NCBI RefSeq assembly: GCF_900107695.1
Contig: NZ_FNQP01000009.1
Span: 94,085-158,084 of the forward strand
Reading direction: 5' to 3'
DNA length: 64,000 nucleotides
DNA from: Thiothrix caldifontis
Lineage (GTDB): Bacteria; Pseudomonadota; Gammaproteobacteria; Thiotrichales; Thiotrichaceae
The first letter of the stretch is position 1, and every line of letters starts with the position of its first letter. Made by a program: the position numbers and the translations under genes. The notes below the pieces were generated by a model that saw nothing but the letters and a program-made list of their open reading frames with translations, was not told the origin of the DNA and made no database searches. This document shows positions 1 to 9,843 of the stretch, piece by piece.

Positions 1-524
1 ACCGGTGGATCACCCACCAGCTTACCCGTCAGCATCAGGGTATCCGTGGTCTGGAAAATACGGTCGATAGCATGAAAATAATCAATTTCTGGCAGAAATG
101 ACTGGTCGCTATCCACCAAATAATACAAAGTACGGGTTTTATCCTGCGTCATCGACAACATTTTCAGATAACTGAGGTTGCGGTTGGCAGCTTGCCCTTT
201 TAGGTAAAAACGTTCAGCAGGCTGGGTAGTCAACAAGTTTCCCAAGTGTTGGCGTTGCGCATCGGGAATCGCTTGCAGCATTTGATACTGTTCGGCTTGG
301 TCGAAATGGATGACCGTTAACCCTTTCTCCGCATACTCTGCCACCAATGCCTTATGCTGTGCAATGTGATGGGCTTCACGACTGTCCTCAGCCACCACAA
401 TGCTAATACTGCCAGCATAACTATAGCGGGCAATTTGCTGGTAAATACTCTCTAAACAGTTGCGTAAATGTGCAGGGCGACCCGCCACCGGGATACTGAG
501 AACCAAGGCATGATTTGCCGACAT
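1..524 (-). CDS. Glycosyltransferase-like protein, 3' part missing (left edge)
   Basis: Reading the minus strand from the ATG at 524, an uninterrupted frame runs off the left edge (about 174 residues seen). It begins MSANHALVLSIPVAGRPAHL and has the look of a GT-A fold: a beta strand plus small-residue opening (LVLSIPVAGRP), a middle segment SISIVVAEDSRE, and LYYLVDSDQSF, where DSD could be the metal/nucleotide-sugar DxD motif. No exact family is recognised. The start lies 7 nt after the stop of the thiamine diphosphate enzyme gene upstream, so the two are probably co-transcribed. Glycosyltransferase is an inference from the DxD-like motif and general pattern. Confidence 0.55.
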   Translation of the reverse strand, partial: MSANHALVLSIPVAGRPAHLRNCLESIYQQIARYSYAGSISIVVAEDSREAHHIAQHKALVAEYAEKGLTVIHFDQAEQYQMLQAIPDAQRQHLGNLLTTQPAERFYLKGQAANRNLSYLKMLSMTQDKTRTLYYLVDSDQSFLPEIDYFHAIDRIFQTTDTLMLTGKLVGDPP

Positions 525-531
525 GACAACC

Positions 532-2205
532 TCAACGGCGCGAAGAATAATTGGGGTAAGCATCCTGATCGATGAATAACTCGATCAGGTTAATACCGCG
601 ATGGAAATCGACTTGCGCAAAAACACGCTCACAATCTACTGATGTTTTAACACTGAAGTGATTGATACCAAAAGATTTTGCCAATAAGGAATAATCCGGG
701 TTCTGAAAGTCACAATCCAGAAAACGCTGTGCATATTGCTGGTGCTGATTTTTACGGATCAACCCCAAAGTCTGATTATTAAACAGGATAATAGTGAGAG
801 GGATGTGGTAATTCACGGCAGTCATGATTTCCATGCAACACATTTGGAAGCCACCATCCCCCAAAATCGCAAAAATGGGTTTATTCAAGGTAAAACGTGC
901 CCCAATCGCAGCAGGAATCGCATGGCCTAATGATGATACGCCCGTATTCGGTACAAATAAATCGCACGTTTTCACCCGGTAAAAATTTTGCGCGAAAATA
1001 ATATTGTCATCAACCAAGACAATACCTTCATCAAACTGCTGTTCTAGCTGTGCAAACAGCGCTTTAACTAACGCGAATTTATTGCCGAATATAACGGTAC
1101 CTTCTGCCTCATTTTGAACGTCAATACGGCGTTTGAAAGCAGCAATATCAGGCCGGGGTTTTGGCTCAAGCCCCTGTGGTACACAATAGGCATTAAGAGC
1201 CGCAAGAAAATCGCCAAGATCAGACTGAATGGCTAAATCAGCCTTAAAGACTTTCTCAAGTTGCGCCACGTTACGGTCAACTTGAATGATTTTGCTGGGA
1301 TTTAATACCCCCTGTTTCCAGACATAACTGGTACGCTCGTTGAAACCAGCCCCTAACAGGATAATCAAATCAGCTTCCTGCATGAAGTAATGCATGGCAT
1401 GACCGCTAGAGGTGACACCCAAACTGCCTAGTGACAGCGCAGAACGTTCATCCATAGCGCCCTTGCCTTTCAAGCTGGTGGCGACGGGAATATTGAGATG
1501 CTCACTAAATTTATGTAACTCCGCACGAGCTTGAGCAGATTGCAAACAACCGTAACCCGCAAGTATCACCGGGCGTCGAGCTTGGCGGATCATCTCAGCA
1601 CATTGTTCCAGCACAGAAGGAATTATGTGCAGCTTAGGGAGCGGTTTAAGTGTCGGTAATTGTTCCAGAATCGTAGCATCCACCCATTCTTTTTGCACAT
1701 TGACGGGGATGCTTAGCACCACAGGGCCAGGTACATCAGAAACCAGTTGCCTTGCGGCTTGATTCAATACATTGGTGAGGTAATCGGTGCGTTCAATCAA
1801 TTTATGGTAACGGGTCACACCAGAAAATAACGCCGTTTGGTCGATACTGCCCCCCTCCCCTGAACTTTCCTGCAAACCGCCACGCCCGAAAATATGGGTA
1901 GGCGCTTCGCCGGTAATCACAATCATCGGCAACTTATCAGCATAGGCGTTGGCAATACCGGTAATCAAATTACTGGCACCGGGGCCTGCGGTCGTGATGC
2001 AAGCACCAATACGCCCGCTCACACGCGCATAACCGCCCGCCATAAAAGCAGCACCTTGCTCATGCTTGACCAGCACCGTTTGAATGCCAGAACCATAAAG
2101 ATCGTCGTATACGGGAAGGATGTGTGCACCGGGCATCCCGAAAATCGTTTCCACGCCTAACTGTTGCAGGAATTTAACGATGAGTTGGCTAACCTGAATT
2201 TGCAT
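532..2205 (-). CDS. Acetolactate synthase-like thiamine diphosphate-dependent enzyme
   Basis: 557 residues, the usual length for the IlvB/AlsS family. Three domains are visible: the N-terminal PYR domain with FGMPGAHILPVYDDLY and the cofactor-activating Glu in VKHEQGAAFMAGGYAR (about residue 50), a central domain, and the C-terminal PP domain with the metal-diphosphate motif GDGGFQMCCMEIM ending in FNN. It should decarboxylate a 2-keto acid and transfer the acyl unit. It differs clearly from the ilvI product at 53070-54770 and has no small subunit beside it, so a role in valine/isoleucine synthesis is not required. A glycosyltransferase gene follows after 7 nt, which raises the possibility of a role in making a modified sugar, as for YerE-type enzymes. 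Substrate unknown. Confidence 0.85.
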   Translation of the reverse strand: MQIQVSQLIVKFLQQLGVETIFGMPGAHILPVYDDLYGSGIQTVLVKHEQGAAFMAGGYARVSGRIGACITTAGPGASNLITGIANAYADKLPMIVITGEAPTHIFGRGGLQESSGEGGSIDQTALFSGVTRYHKLIERTDYLTNVLNQAARQLVSDVPGPVVLSIPVNVQKEWVDATILEQLPTLKPLPKLHIIPSVLEQCAEMIRQARRPVILAGYGCLQSAQARAELHKFSEHLNIPVATSLKGKGAMDERSALSLGSLGVTSSGHAMHYFMQEADLIILLGAGFNERTSYVWKQGVLNPSKIIQVDRNVAQLEKVFKADLAIQSDLGDFLAALNAYCVPQGLEPKPRPDIAAFKRRIDVQNEAEGTVIFGNKFALVKALFAQLEQQFDEGIVLVDDNIIFAQNFYRVKTCDLFVPNTGVSSLGHAIPAAIGARFTLNKPIFAILGDGGFQMCCMEIMTAVNYHIPLTIILFNNQTLGLIRKNQHQQYAQRFLDCDFQNPDYSLLAKSFGINHFSVKTSVDCERVFAQVDFHRGINLIELFIDQDAYPNYSSRR

Positions 2206-2244
2206 GAAAACTACCTGTACCGATGGATATAGAACAAAACATCA

Positions 2245-3519
2245 TCATTGTCGAATATGCCCATCCCCCAACACCACATACTTCTGCGACGTTAAGCCCT
2301 CCAAACCCACCGGCCCCCGCGCATGAATCTTATCGGTGCTAATCCCAATCTCCGCCCCCAGCCCATATTCAAAGCCATCGGCAAAACGTGTTGACGCATT
2401 CACCATCACCGAACTCGAATCCACCTGCCGCAAGAATGCCCGCGCCCGCGTGTAATTCTCAGTAATAATCGCGTCGGTATGTTGCGACCCGTAATGATTA
2501 ATGTGCGTAATTGCTCCAGCCATATCCGCCACCACGCGAATCGCCAAAATTGGCGCAAGGTATTCCGTGCTCCAATCCGCTTCCGTCGCCGCCACACACG
2601 CAGGCAACAGCGCCCGCGTCTGCTCACAACCGCGTAACTCCACACCCTTCGCCGCGTATTCCTCTGCCAAAATCGGCAACACTTGTTCTGCCACACCCTC
2701 TGCCACCAGCAAGGTTTCCATCGCATTGCACACACCGTAACGGTGCGTCTTCGCATTCACCGCCACCTTAACTGCTTTCTCAAGATCGGCCTGATCATCA
2801 ATGTACACATGACAAATCCCATCCAAGTGCTTGATAACCGGAATGCGTGATTCCGCACTCACCCGCTCAATCAAACCTTTGCCACCACGCGGCACAATCA
2901 CATCAACGTATTGCGCCATGCGCAGCAATTCACCGACCGCCGCCCGATCCGTAGTTTCCACCACTTGCACACAGGCGGATGGCAAACCGACCACTTCCAA
3001 ACCTGCCCGCACGCACGCCGCAATCGCCTGATTGGAATGAATCGCTTCCGACCCACCGCGCAAAATCGTGGCATTGCCGGATTTCAAACACAGCGCCGCC
3101 GCATCCACCGTCACATTCGGGCGCGATTCGTAAATAATGCCGACCACGCCCAGAGGCACACGCATTTTACCCACCTGAATCCCCGACGGGCGATAGCTCA
3201 AATCGGTAATCGTGCCAATCGGATCAGCCAGCGTCGCGACTTGGCGCACACCTTCCGCCATGCCTGCAATCGTTTTATCGGTCAGCGTCAAGCGATCCAG
3301 CATCGCCGCATCCAAGCCTTTGTCGCGCCCAGCAGCCAAATCTTTGGCGTTTTCAGCTTTCAGCCAGTCCGCACGTTCCAACATCACTTCTGCAATACGC
3401 AGCAGCGCATTGTTTTTAGTGCTAGTCTCAGTATTCGCAAGGATCTGAGCAGCTTGCTTCGCTTGCTGACCAACGCCTTGCATGTAGGTGGTAATCGTCG
3501 TGTTAGTGTCCAAATCCAA
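2245..3519 (-). CDS. proA: Glutamate-5-semialdehyde dehydrogenase (gamma-glutamyl phosphate reductase)
   Basis: 424 residues, normal for ProA. It reduces gamma-glutamyl phosphate with NADPH to glutamate semialdehyde, the second step of proline synthesis, in the cytoplasm. Family signatures seen: the substrate/cofactor region [20 protein letters not shown], and the catalytic cysteine in [15 protein letters not shown], with the C-terminal [12 protein letters not shown] typical of ProA. It is not next to proB. It is divergent from the rnf operon, with 162 nt between the two starts. A codon-biased 214-aa open frame on the opposite strand is a shadow. Confidence 0.96.
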   Translation of the reverse strand: MDLDTNTTITTYMQGVGQQAKQAAQILANTETSTKNNALLRIAEVMLERADWLKAENAKDLAAGRDKGLDAAMLDRLTLTDKTIAGMAEGVRQVATLADPIGTITDLSYRPSGIQVGKMRVPLGVVGIIYESRPNVTVDAAALCLKSGNATILRGGSEAIHSNQAIAACVRAGLEVVGLPSACVQVVETTDRAAVGELLRMAQYVDVIVPRGGKGLIERVSAESRIPVIKHLDGICHVYIDDQADLEKAVKVAVNAKTHRYGVCNAMETLLVAEGVAEQVLPILAEEYAAKGVELRGCEQTRALLPACVAATEADWSTEYLAPILAIRVVADMAGAITHINHYGSQHTDAIITENYTRARAFLRQVDSSSVMVNASTRFADGFEYGLGAEIGISTDKIHARGPVGLEGLTSQKYVVLGDGHIRQ

Positions 3520-3599
3520 ATCCTCACGGTATGCAGTGTGTCGATGTTATCATGAAAATAGCGCTACGATCTTTCTGACAATTATCATAGGCAGCCGCT

Positions 3600-3628
3600 T
3601 TGCTGTAGGTTATAACACCCAATATATG
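3600..3628 (+). promoter_or_regulatory. Candidate sigma-70 promoter for the rnf operon
   Basis: TTGCTG (3600-3605) and TATATG (3623-3628) are separated by 17 nt in the intergenic region between proA and rnfA. The fit is fair, not strong, and was found by eye only. A transcript would have a leader of about 45 nt. No clear Shine-Dalgarno sequence precedes rnfA. Confidence 0.3.
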
Positions 3629-3681
3629 GCAAAATGCGCCGCTCAGTTATTCACTGGAAACCATTCCCAAAGCCTGAATTT

Positions 3682-4263
3682 ATGACAGATTACTTACTTA
3701 TTATTGTTGGTACGGTGTGGGTCAATAACTTTGTCCTGTCACATTTTTTGGGCTTATGCCCGTTCATGGGCGTTTCCAGAAAGCTCGAAACGGCGATGGG
3801 CATGGGTTTGGCAACTACTTTTGTGCTGACGCTCTCGTCGATTGCCAGTTATCTGGTGAACAATTATCTGCTCGAACCGTTTCACTTGGAATATTTGCGC
3901 ACCATCAGCTTTATTCTGGTGATTGCCGCGATTGTGGGCTTTACCGAAATGGTGATTCGCAAAAGCAGCCCGGTGTTGTACAACGTATTGGGGATTTATC
4001 TGCCTTTGATTACCACCAATTGCGCCGTGTTGGGGGTGGCATTATTGAATGTGCAGGAAACTCACGACTTCATTGAATCCGCGCTCTACGGTATGGGCGC
4101 AGCACTGGGTTTCACTTTGGTCTTGGTGTTGTTTGCGGGTATTCGCGAACGCCTTGCGGTGGCAGATGTGCCGGAAACCTTCCAAGGCAACGCAATTGGT
4201 TTGATTACCGCTGGGCTAATGGCGCTGGCATTCATGGGCTTTTCTGGATTGGTGAAACACTGA
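3682..4263 (+). CDS. rnfA: Rnf complex subunit A, integral membrane
   Basis: 193 residues from the ATG at 3682. A longer in-frame start at 3634 exists, but RnfA/RsxA proteins begin with [20 protein letters not shown], which fixes the start at 3682. Six membrane segments are expected. The conserved [20 protein letters not shown] and [17 protein letters not shown] hold the cysteines thought to carry the intramembrane iron-sulfur cluster shared with RnfE. The Rnf complex couples electron flow between ferredoxin and NAD(H) to ion movement across the inner membrane. It is first of a tight operon and its stop overlaps the rnfB start (TGATG). Confidence 0.96.
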   Translation: MTDYLLIIVGTVWVNNFVLSHFLGLCPFMGVSRKLETAMGMGLATTFVLTLSSIASYLVNNYLLEPFHLEYLRTISFILVIAAIVGFTEMVIRKSSPVLYNVLGIYLPLITTNCAVLGVALLNVQETHDFIESALYGMGAALGFTLVLVLFAGIRERLAVADVPETFQGNAIGLITAGLMALAFMGFSGLVKH

Positions 4264-4856
4264 TGTTGGCAGCCATTCTTATCATTAGCGGGTTAGCAGC
4301 CGTTTTCGGGTTGCTGCTGGGTTACGCCGCGATTCGCTACAAAGTCGAAGGCGACCCGATTGCGGACAAAGTGGATGCGATTCTGCCGCAAACCCAATGC
4401 GGGCAATGCGGTTTCCCCGGTTGCCGCCCTTACGCCGAAGCCATCGCCAAAGGTGAAGCCGACATCAACCATTGCCCACCCGGTGGTGAAGCGACGATTA
4501 AAGCCCTCGCCGAATTGCTGGGCGTGGAAGCCAAACCACTCAACGATGAAAACGGCGAGCATTCCAGCGTGCCATTGGTCGCCGTCATCGACGAAAACAC
4601 CTGCATCGGCTGTACTTTATGCATTCAAGCCTGCCCGGTGGATGCAATTGTCGGCGCAGCAAAACACATGCACACCATTATCGAAAGCGAATGCACCGGC
4701 TGCAAACTGTGCCTGCCGCCGTGTCCAGTGGATTGTATCGCGATGGTTCCCGTTAAGGTCGAACCTGCCACTTGGAAATGGCCATATCCAGTTTACACGC
4801 TGACGCAACAACCGTCCAATGATGCCAACGCGCAAGCACCAAAGGTGGCTTCATGA
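4263..4856 (+). CDS. rnfB: Rnf complex iron-sulfur subunit B
   Basis: 197 residues. One N-terminal membrane anchor (residues 1-25) is followed by the [16 protein letters not shown] cluster-binding motif and by two ferredoxin-type 4Fe-4S motifs, [16 protein letters not shown] and [16 protein letters not shown]. RnfB accepts or delivers electrons for the Rnf complex at the cytoplasmic face. It overlaps rnfA at its start and rnfC at its end (ATGA), indicating coupled translation. All expected cysteines are present. Confidence 0.96.
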   Translation: MLAAILIISGLAAVFGLLLGYAAIRYKVEGDPIADKVDAILPQTQCGQCGFPGCRPYAEAIAKGEADINHCPPGGEATIKALAELLGVEAKPLNDENGEHSSVPLVAVIDENTCIGCTLCIQACPVDAIVGAAKHMHTIIESECTGCKLCLPPCPVDCIAMVPVKVEPATWKWPYPVYTLTQQPSNDANAQAPKVAS

Positions 4857-6421
4857 TACAAACCTTACACAAGCTCTGGCGTAATCACGGTGGTCTGCAT
4901 CTGGATTACCACAAGGAAGATTCCAACGCAGCCCCAGTGCGGCATCTGCCAATGGCGGAAGAATTAATCATTCCCCTCCAGCAACACAGCGGTTACAAAC
5001 CCACGCTCACGGTCAAGGCGGGTGATTACGTTTACAAAGGGCAAGAAATTGCCTCACACACCGGTTTTATGAAAGTGCCGCTGCACGCCAGCACCTCCGG
5101 CACGATTACCGCGATTGAAGAACGCCCGATTGCCCACCCCTCCGGTCTCAGTGATTTGTGCATCATCCTCAAACCCGACGGCAAAGATGACTGGGACAAT
5201 GCCCGAATGCTCGCCTACCCAAATCCCAGTCAAGTGGATGGTGAAATCTTACGCCAACGCATTTGTGCCGCAGGCATTGTCGGCATGGGCGGGGCGGTGT
5301 TCCCTGCCGCTATCAAACTCAATGTGCATGACAATATTCCCATCGAAACCTTGGTAATCAATGGCGCAGAATGCGAACCGTACATCACCTGCGACGACCG
5401 TTTAATGCGTGAAAAGCCCGTAGAAATCTTGCGCGGTGTGCAAATCATGATGCACATCATTGCCACCCAACGCTGCTTGATCGGCATTGAAGACAATAAA
5501 CCGGAAGCGATTGCTGCCATGCAAGCCGCACGCGAGGAACTCGGTGACCAACGCATCGAGATTATCCCCATCCCCACGCTTTACCCCAGCGGCAGCGAAA
5601 AGCAGCTTATTAAAATTCTCACCGGCAAAGAAGTCCCCAGCGGCGGCAGACCTGCCACAATTGGAATTGTTTGCCACAATCCCGCCACCGCCCGTGCCAT
5701 TTACCGCGCCGTCGTATTGGGTGAACCGCTGATTGATCGCTACCTCACCATCACCGGCAAAGGTGTGGCACAACCTTGCAATGTCGAAGTACCACTAGGC
5801 ACACCGATTCAACACCTGATTGCGCACAGCGGCGGCTACACGCCAGCGGCAAAGCGTTTGGCAATGGGCGGCCCGATGATGGGCATTTCCTTGCACACTG
5901 ACCAAATCCCTGTCGTCAAAGCCACCAACTGCATTTTGGTCAGCGATATTCCTGAGAGCGAACAACAACCCGCCCTGCCCTGTATCCGCTGCGGACGTTG
6001 TGCCGAAGCCTGTCCCGCCAATTTACTGCCACAACAGCTTTACTGGCACAGCCGCGCCCGCGACTTCGACAAAGCCGAACAATATCACTTGTTTGACTGC
6101 ATCGAATGCGGCTGCTGTGCTTATGTTTGCCCTAGCCACATTCGCTTGGTGGACTATTATCGCTTTGCCAAGGCCGAAATTCGCACCCAGCGCGACGCCA
6201 AAACCAAGGCAAACATTGCCCGCGAACGTCACGATTTCCATCAGGAACGCCTCGAACGCGCCAAACGTGAAAAAGCCGAAAAGCTAGCCAAACACAAGGC
6301 ACAAGCGCAAACTACTACCGATGATGGCAAAAAAGCCGCTATCCAAGCCGCACTGGAACGCGCCAAAGCCAAAAAAGCAGAAGCCGCTGCCCAAACAACC
6401 ACTGGGGAAACCACGGAATGA
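4853..6421 (+). CDS. rnfC: Rnf complex subunit C, FMN/NADH-binding iron-sulfur protein
   Basis: 522 residues. An N-terminal barrel-sandwich region with [17 protein letters not shown] is followed by the NADH/FMN-binding fold ([29 protein letters not shown]) and two 4Fe-4S motifs, [12 protein letters not shown] and [15 protein letters not shown]. The C-terminal tail from about residue 455 is rich in Ala, Lys and Glu, predicted helical, and much shorter than the repeat-laden tail of E. coli RsxC. It is the NAD(H)-reacting subunit of Rnf. It overlaps rnfB and rnfD by 4 nt each. Confidence 0.96.
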   Translation: MIQTLHKLWRNHGGLHLDYHKEDSNAAPVRHLPMAEELIIPLQQHSGYKPTLTVKAGDYVYKGQEIASHTGFMKVPLHASTSGTITAIEERPIAHPSGLSDLCIILKPDGKDDWDNARMLAYPNPSQVDGEILRQRICAAGIVGMGGAVFPAAIKLNVHDNIPIETLVINGAECEPYITCDDRLMREKPVEILRGVQIMMHIIATQRCLIGIEDNKPEAIAAMQAAREELGDQRIEIIPIPTLYPSGSEKQLIKILTGKEVPSGGRPATIGIVCHNPATARAIYRAVVLGEPLIDRYLTITGKGVAQPCNVEVPLGTPIQHLIAHSGGYTPAAKRLAMGGPMMGISLHTDQIPVVKATNCILVSDIPESEQQPALPCIRCGRCAEACPANLLPQQLYWHSRARDFDKAEQYHLFDCIECGCCAYVCPSHIRLVDYYRFAKAEIRTQRDAKTKANIARERHDFHQERLERAKREKAEKLAKHKAQAQTTTDDGKKAAIQAALERAKAKKAEAAAQTTTGETTE

Positions 6422-7452
6422 TCTTCAGCAAACGCACATCCCCTTACGTGAGCGGCAAACAAGATGTCAGCAGCATTATGCGCCAAGTGTTATACGCGCT
6501 GATTCCCGGCACAGCCGTACTAATCTGGTATTTTGGTTGGGGAATGCTCAGTAATTTGGTACTGGCCATTGTATTCGCGGAATTGCTGGAATGGGGCATG
6601 TTAACATTGCGCCAACGCCCGGTACGCCCGTTTCTGAGCGATTACAGTGCGGTGGTCACGGCGTGGTTATTAGCGGTGGCAATGCCTGCGTTTTCGCCTT
6701 GGTGGTTAATTGCGATTGCGATGATTTTTGCAATTGTGATTGCTAAACATTTGTATGGTGGCTTGGGGTACAACCCTTTTAATCCGGCGATGGTGGGTTA
6801 TGCTGCCGTGTTGGTGTCTTATCCGGTGCAAATGACGATTTGGCCTGCACCAGTGGATTTCAGCGTTGTACACATTGACTTGGGGCAAACCTTGCAACAC
6901 GTGTTTGCCGGTAGCGCCCAAGGCTGGGATGCACTGAGCGCAGCTACCCCGCTCGATGCTGTCAAAGTCAGTCTGAGTTTGAATAAACCTTTAAGCGACA
7001 TTTACGCCACGGGGCAATTTGGTCTATTGGCGGGGCAAGCGTGGGAGTGGGTAAGTCTGGCATGGCTCCTCGGCGGCTTGTGGTTGCTGTGGCAACGTAT
7101 TATCGGCTGGCAGATTCCTGTCGCGTTGCTGGGAACCTTGGCGCTGATGGCCAGTGTGTTTTGGCTGATTGACGCGCAAGCGTATGCGTCGCCGCTGTTT
7201 CATTTGTTTAGCGGGGCTGCGATGTTGGGCGCATTTTTCATTGCCACCGACCCCGTATCCGCCAGCACTACCCCTACCGGCAAATTGTTTTACGCAGGGG
7301 GGATTGGGCTATTTACTTACATTATTCGTACTTGGGGCGGATACCCGGATGCGATTGCGTTTTCCGTCATCATTATGAATATGGCCGTGCCATTGCTGGA
7401 TTACTACACCCAGCCGCGTGTGTACGGCACTAAGCGGGGATTACAGGGATGA
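6418..7452 (+). CDS. rnfD: Rnf complex subunit D, flavin-linked membrane protein
   Basis: 344 residues with about nine hydrophobic segments. The region GWDALSAATPLDAVK matches the conserved site where FMN is attached through phosphoester linkage to a Thr (SAATPL). Other family features are LYGGLGYNPFNPAMVGYA and IATDPVSASTTPTGK. The subunit lies in the inner membrane and is believed to form part of the ion path. It overlaps rnfC and rnfG by 4 nt. Confidence 0.95.
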   Translation: MIFSKRTSPYVSGKQDVSSIMRQVLYALIPGTAVLIWYFGWGMLSNLVLAIVFAELLEWGMLTLRQRPVRPFLSDYSAVVTAWLLAVAMPAFSPWWLIAIAMIFAIVIAKHLYGGLGYNPFNPAMVGYAAVLVSYPVQMTIWPAPVDFSVVHIDLGQTLQHVFAGSAQGWDALSAATPLDAVKVSLSLNKPLSDIYATGQFGLLAGQAWEWVSLAWLLGGLWLLWQRIIGWQIPVALLGTLALMASVFWLIDAQAYASPLFHLFSGAAMLGAFFIATDPVSASTTPTGKLFYAGGIGLFTYIIRTWGGYPDAIAFSVIIMNMAVPLLDYYTQPRVYGTKRGLQG

Positions 7453-8096
7453 CTGAGCCGCTGCTTAAACAAATTATCAAACCGGGCGCATTCCTTGCCG
7501 GATTTGCTTTACTTGGCACTTTAGCCTTGGCATCGGTGTATAATCTGACGTTACCCACAGTCGAAGCCAATGAACGCGCAGCCACCTTAAAGCAACTGAA
7601 CTTGCTGGTGGATAAGCAAACCTACGATAACGATTTACTCGCCAGCAAACAGGTATTACCCGCTGCGGATTTCGGTAGCGCTGAAGACGTAACCGTATAC
7701 CGTGCCAGCAAACAAAACTTGCCCGTTGCTGCACTCTTCATCGTCAGTGCGCCGGATGGCTACAGCGGCAAAATTCGTCTAGCAGTGGGTATCCGTGCGG
7801 ATCAAACGCTGGCAGGTGTGCGGGTATTGGCTCACAAAGAAACACCGGGCTTAGGCGACAAAATCGAGGCTGACAAGCATCCGTGGATTTTGAGCTTTGC
7901 CGAGAAATCCTTGCAGAACCCTACGTCAACATTATGGGCAGTGCGCAAAGATGGCGGCGAATTTGATCAGTTTACTGGCGCAACCATTACCCCACGAGCC
8001 GTTGTCGGTGCAGTCAAACGCACCCTAGAATGGTCACAACACCATTTTGCCAGCCTGTTTACCCCCAAAGCGCCTGCACAAGGAACACAGCCATGA
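7449..8096 (+). CDS. rnfG: Rnf complex subunit G, FMN-binding
   Basis: 215 residues. One N-terminal membrane segment (about residues 13-32) leads to a periplasmic FMN-binding domain. The covalent FMN site is visible as DQFTGATITPRAVVGAVK, where the last Thr of the S/T-GAT motif carries the flavin. GHKETPGLGDK-type sequence (AHKETPGLGDKIE) is also characteristic. It transfers electrons within the Rnf complex. It overlaps rnfD (ATGA) and rnfE (ATGA). Confidence 0.95.
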   Translation: MTEPLLKQIIKPGAFLAGFALLGTLALASVYNLTLPTVEANERAATLKQLNLLVDKQTYDNDLLASKQVLPAADFGSAEDVTVYRASKQNLPVAALFIVSAPDGYSGKIRLAVGIRADQTLAGVRVLAHKETPGLGDKIEADKHPWILSFAEKSLQNPTSTLWAVRKDGGEFDQFTGATITPRAVVGAVKRTLEWSQHHFASLFTPKAPAQGTQP

Positions 8097-8785
8097 ATTC
8101 AACTTACCGTGAACTGACCGTCGCAGGCTTGTGGCACAATAACCCAGGCTTGGTGCAACTGTTGGGTTTATGCCCTCTGATGGCGGTCACGACCAATTTC
8201 GTCAACGGCTTGGGGCTGGGCTTAGCCACGTTACTGGCACTGGTGGCATCGAATCTCGCCATTTCCACCGTGCGGGATTACATTCGCCCCGAAATCCGCA
8301 TCCCCGCCTTCGTCTTGATTATTGCGGGCAATGTCACCCTAATCGAAATGCTAATGCAGGCGTATTTTCACGATCTGTACAATATCCTCGGTATTTTTAT
8401 CCCCTTAATTGTCACTAACTGCATTGTGATTGGGCGTTCGGAAGCCTATGCTTCCAAAAATCCGCCGTTACACGCAGGCTATGACAGCTTAATGATGGGG
8501 GTTGGTTTCTTATTGGTACTGGTTGTCTTGGGCGGAATGCGTGAATTGGTTGCCAATGGAACATTATTTGCGCAAGCCCACCTCATGTTTGGCGAAGCCG
8601 CACGCGGTTTAACCCTGACCTTGAGTGAGGATTTCAAAGGTTTATTACTCGCTGCCCTACCCCCTGGTGCATTTATCGGCTTGGGTTTTTTAGTGGCGCT
8701 AAAAAATTACATCGACAAACGCATGGCGCAAACGGCTAAATCTGCTAAAACCATGCCCATTAATAACTTTGGTGAAACGGCGTGA
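8093..8785 (+). CDS. rnfE: Rnf complex subunit E, integral membrane
   Basis: 230 residues from the ATG at 8093, which overlaps the rnfG stop. An upstream in-frame codon at 8030 lies inside rnfG and is not used by the family. It is the RnfA paralogue: NNPGLVQLLGLCPLMAVTTN and GIFIPLIVTNCIVIGRSEA carry the matching cysteines, and six membrane segments are expected. It forms the symmetric membrane pair with RnfA. The following nth gene starts within its last codons. Confidence 0.95.
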   Translation: MNSTYRELTVAGLWHNNPGLVQLLGLCPLMAVTTNFVNGLGLGLATLLALVASNLAISTVRDYIRPEIRIPAFVLIIAGNVTLIEMLMQAYFHDLYNILGIFIPLIVTNCIVIGRSEAYASKNPPLHAGYDSLMMGVGFLLVLVVLGGMRELVANGTLFAQAHLMFGEAARGLTLTLSEDFKGLLLAALPPGAFIGLGFLVALKNYIDKRMAQTAKSAKTMPINNFGETA

Positions 8786-9414
8786 ATAAAGCCAAGCGGG
8801 AGGAAATCTTCCGCCGCCTGCGTGATGCGAACCCAAACCCGACGACCGAATTGGTTTATAACAGCACCTTTGAATTGCTGATTGCGGTGATTCTTTCAGC
8901 ACAAGCCACTGATAAAGGGGTAAACAAAGCCACTGCGCATTTATTCCCCGCCGCCAATACCCCAGAAGCCATTTATGCGCTCGGCGTAGACGGTTTAAAG
9001 GATTACATTAAAACCATTGGTTTATTTAATAGCAAAGCCACCAATATTATCGAAACCTGCCGTATTCTTGTCGAAAAATATAACTCACAAGTGCCACAAG
9101 ATCGCGCCGCCTTAGAAGCCTTACCCGGTGTTGGGCGTAAAACCGCAAATGTGATTTTGAATACCGCGTTTCGTCAACCGACGATGGCGGTGGATACGCA
9201 TATTTTCCGTGTTGCTAACCGTACCGGCATTGCCCCCGGCAAAAATGTGTTAGAAGTTGAAAAAGGCTTGCTCAAACACATTCCCAAGGAGTACTTGCTG
9301 GATGCACACCATTGGCTAATTTTGCACGGGCGCTATACCTGCGTGGCACGTAACCCCAAATGCGGGCAATGCCTGATTGCCGACCTGTGTGATTTCAAGG
9401 AGAAAACCGTCTAA
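8782..9414 (+). CDS. nth: Endonuclease III, DNA glycosylase/AP lyase
   Basis: 210 residues, GTG start at 8782 overlapping the rnfE stop. It removes oxidised pyrimidines and nicks abasic sites in base excision repair. Seen: helix-hairpin-helix LPGVGRKTANVILNTAF with the catalytic Lys, the catalytic Asp in VDTHIFRVANRTG, and the C-terminal 4Fe-4S motif CVARNPKCGQCLIADLC. The order rnfABCDGE-nth is the same as in E. coli and many gammaproteobacteria, so synteny supports the call. The enzyme's own iron-sulfur cluster may explain the link with a redox operon (inference). Confidence 0.97.
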   Translation: MNKAKREEIFRRLRDANPNPTTELVYNSTFELLIAVILSAQATDKGVNKATAHLFPAANTPEAIYALGVDGLKDYIKTIGLFNSKATNIIETCRILVEKYNSQVPQDRAALEALPGVGRKTANVILNTAFRQPTMAVDTHIFRVANRTGIAPGKNVLEVEKGLLKHIPKEYLLDAHHWLILHGRYTCVARNPKCGQCLIADLCDFKEKTV

Positions 9415-9833
9415 TGTTTGGCAATGACCGCGATGCCATGCGCCGCTATTACGCGCAATGCTGGCATAAATTTCAACAAAAACAGCCCTTGGATGCGTTA
9501 GAAACCCAAATTGCCAGCGTGATTACGGAACACCCAGAATACCATCATGTCTTTGCCGCCCCCGATAGCGCGATACAACGCGATTACCTGCCCGACAATG
9601 GCGAAACCAACCCGTTTTTGCACATGGGCTTACACCTTGGCATTCGCGAACAGGTCGCCACTGACCGCCCGACTGGAATTCGCGAACTTTACCGGCAATT
9701 GGTGATCAAATACGGCAATAACGCGGCGGAACACCGCATGATGGATTGTTTGGCAGAAAGCATCTGGCTGGCGCAACGCCACCAAACCATCCCGGATGAA
9801 GCCGCTTATCTTGAGTGCTTAAAGAAACGATGA
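9414..9833 (+). CDS. DUF1841 family protein
   Basis: 139 residues, starting inside the nth stop codon (TAATG). It begins MFGNDRDAMRRYYAQCW and contains NPFLHMGLHLGIREQVATDRP and AEHRMMDCLAESIWLAQR, the pattern of the DUF1841 family found in beta- and gammaproteobacteria. The function of that family is not established. The H...H pattern in LHMGLH and EHRMMD could bind metal, but that is a guess. It is the last gene of the rnf-nth transcript or is followed closely by the lipoprotein gene 10 nt on. Confidence 0.75.
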   Translation: MFGNDRDAMRRYYAQCWHKFQQKQPLDALETQIASVITEHPEYHHVFAAPDSAIQRDYLPDNGETNPFLHMGLHLGIREQVATDRPTGIRELYRQLVIKYGNNAAEHRMMDCLAESIWLAQRHQTIPDEAAYLECLKKR

Positions 9834-9843
9834 GGTAAAACAC

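Noticed and set aside
2911..3555. 214-aa open frame opposite proA
   Set aside because: Composition (Arg/His/Gln-rich) is that of an antisense shadow of a GC-biased gene, with no ribosome-binding site.
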